Shown piece by piece: positions 34,101 through 41,844 of a stretch of DNA of 63,676 bases (position 1 is the first letter of the stretch; every line of letters begins with the position of its first letter). The position numbers and the translations under genes were made by a program. This DNA comes from an uncultured Chloroflexus sp. Its GTDB lineage: Bacteria; Chloroflexota; Chloroflexia; Chloroflexales; Chloroflexaceae. The notes under the pieces are model-generated. The model had not been told where the DNA came from and searched no databases. It saw nothing but the letters and a program-made list of their open reading frames with translations. Location: contig NZ_CAKZNK010000083.1 of NCBI RefSeq assembly GCF_937129525.1, forward strand, positions 1-63,676, read 5' to 3'.

Positions 34101-34402
34101 GCCAGCGCTTCCGGCGCGCCTCGGGGCAAGACCGGCGCGCAAGCCGCAGTCAGGTAGGTCAGAAACGTCACCGGATCGCGGTCGTTTTCGCCAATCGTAT
34201 ACCAGCAAACGGTTGCTGCGCTTGCCGCCAGTTCAGCCAGCGCGGTTGTTTTGCCATAACCGGCGCCGGCCTGCACGAGGGTTACCCGATAGTCAAACGC
34301 TTCGCGCAAACGCGCGGTTAAGGCCGGGCGCACCAGCCGATGGCGGTGCGGTCGCGGCGGCGCGACTTTAGCCTGTAACAACACTGTCCTCTCGCTTGAC
34401 AT
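31121..34402 (-). CDS. MalT-like ATPase regulator with C-terminal SARP/BTAD domains
   Basis: This 1093-residue cytoplasmic regulator has an N-terminal STAND ATPase with P-loop VQAGAGYGKTTALAEL (~residues 42-57) and Walker B TLLILDDYHFV, then a long helical TPR-like region (~350-830). A C-terminal winged helix of OmpR/SARP type follows (LGAFRVWRGDREIE, RGRWLQREELAEMLWP, DFKVALSALYRALEP) and ends in a bacterial transcriptional activator domain (BTAD). In SARPs the DNA-binding domain is usually N-terminal, so the order here is reversed, resembling MalT. It probably senses an inducer through the TPR region and activates the co-directional liv/catabolic block downstream. An extended -10 promoter lies 40 bp ahead of ATG 34402. 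Confidence 0.85.
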   Translation of the reverse strand: MSSERTVLLQAKVAPPRPHRHRLVRPALTARLREAFDYRVTLVQAGAGYGKTTALAELAASAATVCWYTIGENDRDPVTFLTYLTAACAPVLPRGAPEALAALHASPADRTAWTQALDGLLNALADAPPRPTLLILDDYHFVTASAEIRALTERLITYAPQWLSLLIATRYPIISAELVRWRARGEVLELQREALAFTRDEIAALFANIFGMPLSAADVDLLSHHTEGWPIALQLVWQGLRSGQARSVAELLANGPASLGALFDFLASDVLDRQPPEIAGFLRATAPLRLLTAAACDAVRQANDSAELLAQVRDRDLFLVELDANHYRYHHLFSDFLRQQTRHDPDLPARHRRAAQHYAAAGAAEEAIYHWFAAGEVTTAADAIVSAGEEALRNGRLDTLAGWIDALPAELIATRPRLQCYLGDLYRLRARFEEARNWYAQAETTSRQRGDRAELARALYGQAQVYIDQVQPAQAESVLQEALRVSEGLEDQVARARVLELLAENKLNMGQPAEAEALQQQASQLRAASPAADLLSARVKLRTGQLMAARALLQAWRDQERLATARGATPTPRGHREAVLVLALIAAFEGDADQALALANEGVQVGIERHSRFITSVAYARLGHAWLLKSATEGVAARHCALEYYRKALAEGQALGVERLRVEPLWGLTRLYGLTGDLAAAESAAAEGQAFCRWAGDLWLGAMIQLQRGVSHLIAGQLEQAQELLLTTRADLRACSDRFGQAVAALWLAVCYHEQRQDAAATAAIGEALELSATHGYDYLFTRPTFLGLPDPRRALPMMLAARARNQHRDYIERLLTTLGLRGLEVHPGYQLRVQTLGAFRVWRGDREIETREWQRDKARQLFQALITYRGRWLQREELAEMLWPHLSPDAAVRDFKVALSALYRALEPARAEATSSFIARDGSAYRLRPNADIWLDCAEFQTGCAAGVRLLDQGQTEAGMQRLHAALQLYQGDFLPDALYESWAEAERERLRNTFLRSADRLAQVYAEQRRDEELIALSERILACDNCWERAYRFLMLAYARQGNRAAALRVFQRCADTLARELDVEPAPNTLALAEQLRHGDLIVPPVTDL

Positions 34403-34441
34403 AAGGGTATTTATGTTTTCTGAACAATGAATAGCGGAATA

Positions 34442-34450
34442 ATTATAACA
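34442..34450 (-). promoter_or_regulatory. Extended -10 promoter of the MalT-like regulator
   Basis: On the minus strand TGTTATAAT (34450-34442) is an extended -10 (TGnTATAAT) with no clear -35. It lies 40 bp ahead of ATG 34402. The 34403-34663 spacer otherwise holds nothing recognisable. Confidence 0.5.
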
Positions 34451-34663
34451 GGATTGAGCGGTTCTCATTCGCAACATCACCGAAACGAGAGAGAAGGGAA
34501 GGGGCTTCACTGTTGTGTCCCCTTCCCTACGTTCACCCATTCCACTTTTGCAGCGGCATTGGCGCGCGCTCGCAGTGACACCGAACTGCTGTCACTGCCT
34601 TCAGCTTAATCGCGAATGCGTTTATGAGGAACTCCTGCATTCATATGCTGCTGTCAAATCGCC

Positions 34664-35401
34664 TCACCGTTCGCAACCAACACCGTCACTGTCGCCATCG
34701 AAGCGATGAGGATCGCCGTACTGTTGTAACACGCGGAAACGGCGATAAGGAATATCGTCACAATCGAGATCAGGTGGCGGCGGTGGGATGCAGGCATCCG
34801 GGTAAGATGGGTGACAACTCTGGCGCGACGTGAATCCTGATCCCGGTCGCGTTGCATCCGTTCGCTCCCACAGCCCGACACCGTTCTGCAGAGCCTCGCG
34901 TTGAGCGGCAAGGAATGTTTCGACGCAACGCACGTCGGGCGGGTAAGTGGCGACCTGGGCCATACCCTGTTCAACCAGCGCCAGATTGACAAACCGGTCA
35001 TCAGCGACAACATAGCGCAGCAAGCGATTATAGCGGTCGCGATCGCTTACATCGCGAGCAAGTCTGATTGGTTTACCTTCCAGCAGAGTGGCATTTGCGT
35101 TCGTTGCCTCGCGGTAAAATGGCTGACCGCGCTCTGGGGTATTGACGCCGATATAGCGCACGCGCTCAACGCGCCCGCCAATCACTACTTCAATGGTGTC
35201 ACCGTCAATAACCTTCCGTAGCGTCGCTTCCTCCCACTTCAGGTCGTTCAGGCACTCTACGTTCGCTGAGTGTGAGCCGTTCGCTAATACGGTAGTTGCG
35301 ACGCGATAGACCAGATAACCGGCTCCGATCAGCGCCATCAGCACAAGGATCAACAACAGCCTGGTCAGGTTGTCTGGTTTGGTGTTGGTGGATTGGTTCA
35401 T
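34664..35401 (-). CDS. Membrane-anchored thermonuclease with C-terminal excalibur domain
   Basis: This 245-residue protein has one N-terminal membrane helix (residues ~13-35), then a staphylococcal-nuclease domain (~57-165) with VIDGDTIEV, VRYIGVNTPERG and SDRDRYNRLLRYVV, which carry the calcium ligands and catalytic Arg/Glu. After a Pro-rich linker (IPPPPPD) an excalibur domain ends in DSDGVGCER, a calcium-binding DxDxDGxxCE-like motif. It should degrade nucleic acids outside the membrane in a calcium-dependent manner. ATG 35401 is used because the homology begins there. It is divergent from MTA phosphorylase; the gap between them holds both promoters. Confidence 0.88.
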   Translation of the reverse strand: MNQSTNTKPDNLTRLLLILVLMALIGAGYLVYRVATTVLANGSHSANVECLNDLKWEEATLRKVIDGDTIEVVIGGRVERVRYIGVNTPERGQPFYREATNANATLLEGKPIRLARDVSDRDRYNRLLRYVVADDRFVNLALVEQGMAQVATYPPDVRCVETFLAAQREALQNGVGLWERTDATRPGSGFTSRQSCHPSYPDACIPPPPPDLDCDDIPYRRFRVLQQYGDPHRFDGDSDGVGCER

Positions 35402-35592
35402 GGTTGGGTGTTGCTCCGGGTTGTGTTTTGGACCTGATAGCGATATTTTATCTAAAGTTCCTGAACTGAACCAACTGAGTTTTGATGAGGAATCGGTTGC
35501 GTAGAACCTGCTCCCCTTTTTGCTCATCTTTTTTCTTAATATACGGTATACTGCATATTGGCGTAGCCTTCTGTAGCAAGGAGCATGCAGCT

Positions 35593-36459
35593 ATGAGCAG
35601 CGCAATGATCGGTGTGATCGGCGGCAGTGGTCTCTACGCAATGCCAGATCTGAAAAACCCGGAAGAGGTGCGCCTGACGACGCCTTTTGGCGATCCGAGT
35701 GATGCCTTTATCGTTGGTGAACTGGAGGGCCGCCGGGTAGCGTTCTTGCCGCGACATGGTCGCGGCCACCGCCTCAATCCCAGTGAAGTGCCGGCGCGGG
35801 CCAATATCTACGCTTTTAAACTCCTGGGGGTGCGAGCCTTAATCTCGGTCAGCGCGGTTGGTTCGTTGCGCGAGGATTACGCTCCCGGTCACGCTGTCAT
35901 CCCCGATCAGATTTTCGACCGCACAAAAGGGATCCGTCCGGCAACGTTCTTCGAGGGTGGTATCGTTGCGCACGTGGCTTTTGATCGTCCCTTCTGCCCG
36001 CATTTGAGCAACATCCTCCTGCACGCAGCGCAAGCGGCAGGCGCAGTAGTGCATCAAGGCGGGACGCTGGTGGTGATGGAGGGGCCACAGTTTTCGACCA
36101 AAGCTGAGAGCGAGGAAAATCGCCGCCGCGGCCACAGCTTGATCGGTATGACGGCTTTGCCTGAAGCGAAACTGGCGCGTGAGGCAGAGATCGCTTACGC
36201 GACGCTTGCCATGGTTACCGATTACGATGTCTGGCATCCCGAACATGATGCCGTGACTGCCGAGCAGGTGATCAAGGTGTTGAGCGCGAATGTTGCGCTC
36301 TCACAGCAAATTGTGCGGCTGGCGGTGGCGCAGATCGACGAGAGCTTTACCAGTCCGGCTCACGATGCGCTCCGGCATGCAATTGTGACCCATCCTGATT
36401 ATATTCCGGCAGCGGTGAAAGAACGTCTGGCGCCAATTGCAGGTCGCTACTGGTCGTGA
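35593..36459 (+). CDS. mtnP: S-methyl-5'-thioadenosine phosphorylase
   Basis: This 288-residue enzyme has the family landmarks IGVIGGSGLY, FLPRHGRGHRLNPSEVPARANIYA (abbreviated; phosphate and substrate contacts), SAVGSLREDYAPG, VMEGPQFSTKAES, IGMTALPEAKLAREAEI and MVTDYDVWH. It splits methylthioadenosine, the by-product of polyamine synthesis, into adenine and methylthioribose 1-phosphate. AAGGAG lies 9 nt before the ATG at 35593. An inosine or guanosine phosphorylase of the same fold is the alternative, but the GMT and TDYD motifs favour MTAP. Confidence 0.9.
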   Translation: MSSAMIGVIGGSGLYAMPDLKNPEEVRLTTPFGDPSDAFIVGELEGRRVAFLPRHGRGHRLNPSEVPARANIYAFKLLGVRALISVSAVGSLREDYAPGHAVIPDQIFDRTKGIRPATFFEGGIVAHVAFDRPFCPHLSNILLHAAQAAGAVVHQGGTLVVMEGPQFSTKAESEENRRRGHSLIGMTALPEAKLAREAEIAYATLAMVTDYDVWHPEHDAVTAEQVIKVLSANVALSQQIVRLAVAQIDESFTSPAHDALRHAIVTHPDYIPAAVKERLAPIAGRYWS

Positions 36460-36474
36460 TCCACCTCTAGCCAT

Positions 36475-36497
36475 GGGGTAACGCTCTCCGTTACCCC
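36475..36497 (+). terminator. Hairpin after MTA phosphorylase
   Basis: GGGGTAACG (36475-36483) pairs with CGTTACCCC (36489-36497) across CTCTC, 16 nt after the stop codon. There is no T run, so it is a weak terminator or processing signal ahead of cofE. Confidence 0.5.
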
Positions 36498-36517
36498 TGC
36501 ATAGCCGAACGAGATAT

Positions 36518-37276
36518 ATGACACAAGGTGAAATTCGCATTCTCCCGCTTCATGGCATCGGCGAAGTGCAGCCGGGTGATGATCTAGCCGCCATTCTTGC
36601 CGCGGCAATCGATCGCGCTGGCGGGTTGACGCCGGGTGACATCCTGGTTGTGACGCAAAAGATCGTCTCAAAGGCCGAGGGACGGTTGATCGATCCGGCA
36701 ACGGTCGAACCATCGCCATTTGCGTATCAGATTGCCCGCGCCGGCAAGAAAGATGCTCGCTATCAAGAAGTTGTGTTGCGTGAGAGCAAGCGGATCGTTA
36801 AAATGGCCAATGGGGTGCTGATTACCGAAACCCACCACGGTTTTGTGTGCGCGAACAGCGGGGTCGATGAGTCGAATGTTGATGGCGGCAGACGGCTGTC
36901 GTTGCTGCCGGTTGATCCCGATGCCAGCGCAGCGCGGCTGCGCGAGGCGTTGGCGGCTCGTTACCATCACGCGCCGGCAGTGATTATCACCGATACGTTT
37001 GGCCGTCCATGGCGGGAAGGGCAGGTCAATGTTGCGATCGGTGTGGCCGGCATGGCGCCGCTGCGCGACTTTGCCGGGATTGAAGACCACTACGGTTATA
37101 CGATGCAGGCCACGTTGATTGCGGTTGCCGACGAGGTGGCCGCTGCCGCTGAATTGGTGATGGGTAAGATTGACCGGGTACCGGCGGCAATCTTGCGCGG
37201 TTACCAGTATGAACCGGTTGAGACGGGAACTGCCCGCCAGTTGATCCGTGATCCGCGGTTCGATCTGTTCCGGTGA
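36518..37276 (+). CDS. cofE: Coenzyme F420-0:L-glutamate ligase
   Basis: This 252-residue protein matches CofE / the N-terminal half of FbiB: LPLHGIGEVQPGDDLA, ILVVTQKIVSKAEGRL, ALRES-like VVLRESKRIVKM, LITETHHGFVCANSGVDESNV, IITDTFGRPWREGQVNVAIGVAG and the C-terminal GKIDRVPAAILRGY (each a separate segment). It adds glutamates to F420-0 using GTP. No strong ribosome site is seen before ATG 36518. The next gene encodes the nitroreductase partner, so F420 maturation is split over two genes here, unlike the fused actinobacterial FbiB. Confidence 0.9.
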   Translation: MTQGEIRILPLHGIGEVQPGDDLAAILAAAIDRAGGLTPGDILVVTQKIVSKAEGRLIDPATVEPSPFAYQIARAGKKDARYQEVVLRESKRIVKMANGVLITETHHGFVCANSGVDESNVDGGRRLSLLPVDPDASAARLREALAARYHHAPAVIITDTFGRPWREGQVNVAIGVAGMAPLRDFAGIEDHYGYTMQATLIAVADEVAAAAELVMGKIDRVPAAILRGYQYEPVETGTARQLIRDPRFDLFR

Positions 37277-37347
37277 TCTGTGCTCTTGCCGGATGTACCC
37301 CGGTTTCCTCTCGGTGTTGCGCTCGTTCCCTTATTCCTTTGTGTGTC

Positions 37348-37956
37348 ATGGATATGGATTTCTTCACTCTGGTTCAAACACGTCGCACTGTGCGCGCTTT
37401 TCGGCCTGATTCACCACCGCGTGAGGCTATTGAGCAAATCATCGCCGCTGCAAGTTGGGCGCCATCACCGCACGGGCGGCAGCCGTGGCGGTTTGTAGTG
37501 GTCGAAGCGCCAGAACGTAAACTGGCATTGGCGAATGCAATGGCCGAGGCATGGCGTTACCATCTGGCGCTCGATGGTCTCGATCCGTCAACGATTGAGT
37601 ATCGCCTGTGCCGTTCGCGCGAGCGGGTGGTGACCGCGCCGGTGATCATTATTCCCTGTCTGTATCTCAACGATCTTGACCGGTATCCTGATCCGGAGCG
37701 GCAGGCTGCCGAGACTACAATGGCCATTCAGAGTCTGGGCTGCGCAGTGCAAAACATGTTGCTGGCAGCATTTGCGCTCGATCTGGCCGCGGGCTGGATG
37801 TGCGCGCCACTCTTCGCGCCGGCAGCCGCGCGCGCTGCGCTTGGATTAGCCGAAGATTTGCATCCGCATGCCCTCATTCCGATTGGCTATCTGGCCCAAG
37901 AGCCAAAGCGCCGCCCCCGTCGCCCGCTGAGCGATCTGATCGTTCAGTGGCAGTAG
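37348..37956 (+). CDS. FbiB C-terminal-like nitroreductase (dehydro-F420 reductase)
   Basis: This FMN-dependent nitroreductase-fold protein of about 202 residues has FFTLVQTRRTVRAFRPD (FMN contact), AASWAPSPHGRQPWRFVVV, AVQNMLLAAFALDLAAGWMCAP and PIGYLAQEPKRRPRRPL (separate segments). The spacing and sequence match the C-terminal domain of FbiB, which reduces dehydro-F420-0. Its place 71 bp after cofE supports that role; a general nitroreductase is the alternative. The start is uncertain: ATG 37348 or 37354, neither with a clear ribosome site. A GTG overlapping the cofE stop would add 25 residues unlike the family. Confidence 0.8.
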   Translation: MDMDFFTLVQTRRTVRAFRPDSPPREAIEQIIAAASWAPSPHGRQPWRFVVVEAPERKLALANAMAEAWRYHLALDGLDPSTIEYRLCRSRERVVTAPVIIIPCLYLNDLDRYPDPERQAAETTMAIQSLGCAVQNMLLAAFALDLAAGWMCAPLFAPAAARAALGLAEDLHPHALIPIGYLAQEPKRRPRRPLSDLIVQWQ

Positions 37957-37977
37957 CGCCTGGAAAAGGAGAGTAGC

Positions 37978-39891
37978 TTGCAGACATTGATCTATCTGGC
38001 CGGTTTTTCGGTGATCTGTCTGGCTTCGCATCGAATTGGACAATGGTTTTCCCACCTCCGACTTCCTTACATTACCGGCTATCTTTTCACCGGTGTGCTG
38101 GTTGGTTCCTTCGGTCTGCAACTCATCCCCTCAAGCGTGAGCGAACATCTGCGCTTTGTTGACCAGATTGCGCTAGCAGTCATTGCATTTGTTGCCGGTA
38201 GCGAGCTGTATTACAAGGATTTGATCAATCGGCTGCGCTCAATCCTCTGGTCGGTTGCGCTGATCGTTGTGAGTGCCTTCGGACTGATTGGCCTTGCTCT
38301 CTTCAGTTTGCTCGATCTGATTCCGTTTACCCAAGGCCTGGATACCGGCGAAAAGGTTGCTATCGCGATCCTTGGCGCAACGATCTTGCTGGCACTTTCG
38401 CCGCCATCAACCATTGCTGTGATCAAAGAGTTGCGCGCCCGTGGCCCGGCTACGCGCCTGATTCTAGGTGTCACTATCGCCATGGACGTGGCGATTATCG
38501 TCATCTTCGCGATCGGCTCATCGGTGGCAGTAACCCTGGTCGAGGGCAGTGCCCTGAATCTGGCCTTTCTCGGTTTGCTTGGGCTTGATCTGGTATTGTC
38601 GTTCCTGGTCGGTCTGGGGGTGGGGTGGCTGCTACGACGCTTGTTGAGCCTGAGCTGGCCACACTGGCTGAAGCTTGGCCTGATTCTTGCTATCGGCTAT
38701 AGCATCTTTGCCGGCACTGCCTGGCTCAAAAGCTTTTCCGCTGACTACTGGCCGATCAAGATCGTGATCGAACCGTTGCTGGTGACGCTGATCGGTGGAT
38801 TTCTGATCACCAACTTTTCGCCGTTCCGCGATGAATTTGCTGAGTTATTGCACGACATTGGCCCGGTCGTGTACGTCGCGTTCTTCACTATTACCGGTTT
38901 GAGCTTAAAACTCGATATCCTGTTAACTGCGCTCATCTTTGCCGCAGCGCTGTTTTTTGTGCGTATTCTGGCCATTTTTATCGGCAGCAGCCTTGCGCTC
39001 ACCATTGTCGGTGAACCGAGCCGGCTTCGTCGCCTGGTCTGGTTAGGATTGATCACGCAGGCCGGCATTGCGCTCGGCCTGGCGCGCGAAGCTTCGTTGT
39101 TGCTGCCGGCTCAAGGCGAGGCGTTTGCGACCCTGATCATTGCCGTGATCGTGCTCAATGAGATCTTTGGCCCGCTCACCCTGCGGTTTGCCTTGCAGCG
39201 GCTGGGTGAGTCCAATTTGCCCGAGCCGGGCATTCGCGACGATGTGCGCGATGTGCTGATCCTGGGAATCGAACAGCAATCGATTGCGCTGGCCCGCCAG
39301 TTGAGCGCGCGGGGCTGGCGGGTGCGAGTAGCCGATACCGATCCTGAACACGTGCGCCGTATGGCGACTGAGGATGTCGATGAGCGATATATTCCAGAGA
39401 TCAGTCTGCAAACCCTGTCGGGCTTGATCGACCGCTCTACCGATGCGGTAGTAGCGCTGCTGGAAAAAGATGAAGACAATCTGCGCGCCTGTCAGATTGC
39501 GCTGGAGAAATTTGGCGTGCCTCGCCTGATCGCGCGCCCCAATCGCATGGATCAGCGAGAACAGTTCCGTGAATTAGGCGCAATTATCATCGATCCGGCT
39601 ACGGCAATGGTCAATCTGCTCGAGCAGGCAGTGCGCGCGCCGCAATCACTCTCATTGCTGCTCCATACCGATCCGGTCTACGATGTTGTGCAGATGACGG
39701 TGACGAACCAGGAGATCGATGGTCGATTGGTGCGCGACCTGCGATTGCCGTCGGATGTGTTGTTGCTCGAAATCAGCCGCAGTGGGCAGGCGATCGTGCC
39801 CCACGGATACACGCGGCTTCGCCATGGCGACGAGATTACCGTTGTCGGCAAGCCCGAAAGCTTACGCGAGGTGAGTCTGCGGATTGGCTGA
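37978..39891 (+). CDS. Kef-type cation/proton antiporter with TrkA domains
   Basis: This 637-residue protein has a membrane part of about 12 helices (residues 1-~400; CPA2 features YITGYLFTGVLVGS, GATILLALSPPSTIAVIKEL and MDVAIIVIFAIGSS), then a TrkA-N/RCK domain (~420-540) and a TrkA-C domain to the end (LRHGDEITVVGKPESL). The RCK nucleotide motif usually GxGxxG reads LILGIEQQSIALA, so dinucleotide binding may be altered. It likely exchanges K+ or Na+ for protons under ligand control. The start is TTG 37978, with AAAGGAG 6-7 nt upstream. It begins 21 bp after the nitroreductase and may be cotranscribed. Confidence 0.88.
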   Translation: MQTLIYLAGFSVICLASHRIGQWFSHLRLPYITGYLFTGVLVGSFGLQLIPSSVSEHLRFVDQIALAVIAFVAGSELYYKDLINRLRSILWSVALIVVSAFGLIGLALFSLLDLIPFTQGLDTGEKVAIAILGATILLALSPPSTIAVIKELRARGPATRLILGVTIAMDVAIIVIFAIGSSVAVTLVEGSALNLAFLGLLGLDLVLSFLVGLGVGWLLRRLLSLSWPHWLKLGLILAIGYSIFAGTAWLKSFSADYWPIKIVIEPLLVTLIGGFLITNFSPFRDEFAELLHDIGPVVYVAFFTITGLSLKLDILLTALIFAAALFFVRILAIFIGSSLALTIVGEPSRLRRLVWLGLITQAGIALGLAREASLLLPAQGEAFATLIIAVIVLNEIFGPLTLRFALQRLGESNLPEPGIRDDVRDVLILGIEQQSIALARQLSARGWRVRVADTDPEHVRRMATEDVDERYIPEISLQTLSGLIDRSTDAVVALLEKDEDNLRACQIALEKFGVPRLIARPNRMDQREQFRELGAIIIDPATAMVNLLEQAVRAPQSLSLLLHTDPVYDVVQMTVTNQEIDGRLVRDLRLPSDVLLLEISRSGQAIVPHGYTRLRHGDEITVVGKPESLREVSLRIG

Positions 39892-39893
39892 AA

Positions 39894-40811
39894 TCAATTC
39901 GCCCCGCCAATGTCTTGCCGGCTGAGAGTACGATAGGCGCTGTAGCCGAAGATCGCGCTATAAATGACGATCAGGCCAATTGCCTGCCACGACGATGGTA
40001 GCAGGTTGAGATCGAGCGCCGGAGTTAACACGCTCTGGTTAAGACCGAACATCTGACTGTTGTCAACGATCAGGCGATTGATATTCGGCTGCAAGAGGAG
40101 ATTTACCAGAGCGCGAATCAGCGGATCGACAGCGCCGATGGTATTGAGCGAGCCGGCGCTGACATCAAAAGCGAGAAAGATTAAACCGCCGCCAACGCCG
40201 GCAATGACCGAGCGGCCAACAATGGCGCTGGCCGCAGCGATCAGCGTGTACGGCAACATAACCAGGAGCGCGCGCAGCATGCCAACTGGCAAGAGCAGAA
40301 ATGCTATCGCGTCAATCTGCTGTGACAAGCCGAGAATAGAGCCAAACATCAGCGAAAGCAGCGTGCCGACAACGATGGTAATAACCATCGCCACCAGCAG
40401 CGCCAGTTGCAACGCTGCCAGTTTGGCCAGCAAATAGATGCCACGATGCGGCGCGCGCGTCAGCAAGACACGCAATGTTCCCCAGTTGAAATCACTCCCG
40501 AAGAAGCCGGCGGTCAAGATGATGGCGAGTATCCCACCGGTGCCGTTGATTGCGCTAAGCATTGCTCCAAAGACGCCGGGCAGACTCAACTGGCGTTTGA
40601 CCTGTTCAATCGCCGCTTCGCTGAGAATGGTAAAGGTAACGTTGCTGCTGCTGAAGGTACCCTCTTGCAACGCCACCACCAAAAACCAGAGGGTCTGCTG
40701 GAGCGCTGTCAAAGCTAAAAAGATACCGAGCAGCAACAGCGCCATTGGCCGACGCGAGATCTTCATCCACTCGGCAGCAAGGAGGTTGGTAAACATTGCG
40801 CGTGTATCCAT
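39894..40811 (-). CDS. ABC-2 type permease
   Basis: This 305-residue membrane protein has six main hydrophobic segments. LLAAEWMKISRRPMALLLLG at the N-terminus and DFNWGTLRVLLTRAPHRGIYLLAK (separate stretches) are typical of ABC-2 exporters. It partners the ATPase immediately upstream (37 bp apart). Possible substrates include lipids, peptides or antibiotics. GAGAGG about 10 nt before ATG 40811 supports the start. Its 3' end lies 2 bp from the end of the convergent Kef gene, so no terminator fits between them. Confidence 0.82.
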   Translation of the reverse strand: MDTRAMFTNLLAAEWMKISRRPMALLLLGIFLALTALQQTLWFLVVALQEGTFSSSNVTFTILSEAAIEQVKRQLSLPGVFGAMLSAINGTGGILAIILTAGFFGSDFNWGTLRVLLTRAPHRGIYLLAKLAALQLALLVAMVITIVVGTLLSLMFGSILGLSQQIDAIAFLLLPVGMLRALLVMLPYTLIAAASAIVGRSVIAGVGGGLIFLAFDVSAGSLNTIGAVDPLIRALVNLLLQPNINRLIVDNSQMFGLNQSVLTPALDLNLLPSSWQAIGLIVIYSAIFGYSAYRTLSRQDIGGAN

Positions 40812-40848
40812 TGCCCGGCTACCTCTCAGAAGCGCAACCTGATCGGCG

Positions 40849-41751
40849 TCATGTGTCAGATCGCGTTACCGTCAGGAAAAACTCTTCTAACGAACTATTG
40901 CTGGCTCCAATTTCAGTCACCACAATATCGGCCTTGATCAAGAGCTTATTGATTTCGGCAGTGCGTTCGACCGGCGCATCGATGAGGATGGTATCACCCT
41001 GCACGGTGACGCTCGCCACCCAGTTCAGCGCTTTCAGCAGTCTGACTGCCGGCCCGGGATCGCCTTGCACTCGCGCGCGCACGCCTTGCCCGCGCCGAAG
41101 CAGATGCGCTACATCGCCAGCAGCGATCAGTTTGCCTTCTTTCATAATCGCCACCCGCTGGCAAAGCTGCTCGACTTCGTGCAACAGGTGGCTGCAAAGC
41201 AGAATGGTGCGCCCTCCGGCAGCCAGGTTGCGGATCAGATTACGGATCTCGACCGTGCCGGCTGGATCGAGACCGTTGGTCGGTTCGTCGAGCATAATCA
41301 GCTCGGGATCGGGCAGAAGGGCGGCAGCGATTGCCAGTCGCTGCTTCATCCCCTGTGAGTAAGTGGCGACTTTGTCGCGCGCCCGATCGCGCAGCTCAAC
41401 GATGTCGAGCACCTGCGCTACCCGCTCAGTTGCAATGCCGCCGGCGCGGGCCAGGACGCGCAGATTGTCGGCGCCACTCAGGTAGGGATAGAAGGCCGGC
41501 GCTTCGATCATTGCCCCCACCCGGCGCAGCGCCAGGCTCGGTTCGTGTTGCACATCGTGACCGAGCACAAGAGCGCGACCTTTGGTCGGCTTGACCAGGC
41601 CGAGCAGCATCGCAATGGTAGTGGTTTTGCCGGCGCCATTGGGGCCGAGAAAGCCAAACACCTCGCCCTTGCCGACGGTTAAACTGAGCTGATCGACGAC
41701 CACTCGTTTACCGTAGCGTTTGGTGAGTTCAATCGTTTCGATCACATTCAT
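40849..41751 (-). CDS. ABC-2 transporter ATPase
   Basis: This 300-residue ATPase has Walker A FLGPNGAGKTTTIAMLLG, signature YSQGMKQRLAIAAALL, Walker B LIMLDEPTNGLDPAG and the switch His in LLCSHLL. The C-terminal 80 residues form the regulatory domain found in CcmA/NatA/drug-exporter ATPases. ATG 41751 is the beginning of homology (NVIETIELTKRYGKR). It drives the permease at 39894. No regulator is adjacent on this unit. Confidence 0.9.
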   Translation of the reverse strand: MNVIETIELTKRYGKRVVVDQLSLTVGKGEVFGFLGPNGAGKTTTIAMLLGLVKPTKGRALVLGHDVQHEPSLALRRVGAMIEAPAFYPYLSGADNLRVLARAGGIATERVAQVLDIVELRDRARDKVATYSQGMKQRLAIAAALLPDPELIMLDEPTNGLDPAGTVEIRNLIRNLAAGGRTILLCSHLLHEVEQLCQRVAIMKEGKLIAAGDVAHLLRRGQGVRARVQGDPGPAVRLLKALNWVASVTVQGDTILIDAPVERTAEINKLLIKADIVVTEIGASNSSLEEFFLTVTRSDT

Positions 41752-41844
41752 AGCACATTCCGCCGCAATTGCGATCCGTGCCTTATGATACCACAGTGGC
41801 GAAGTTGACACAGATGAGGGGAGGGATGGCAGCTATCGGCGATG

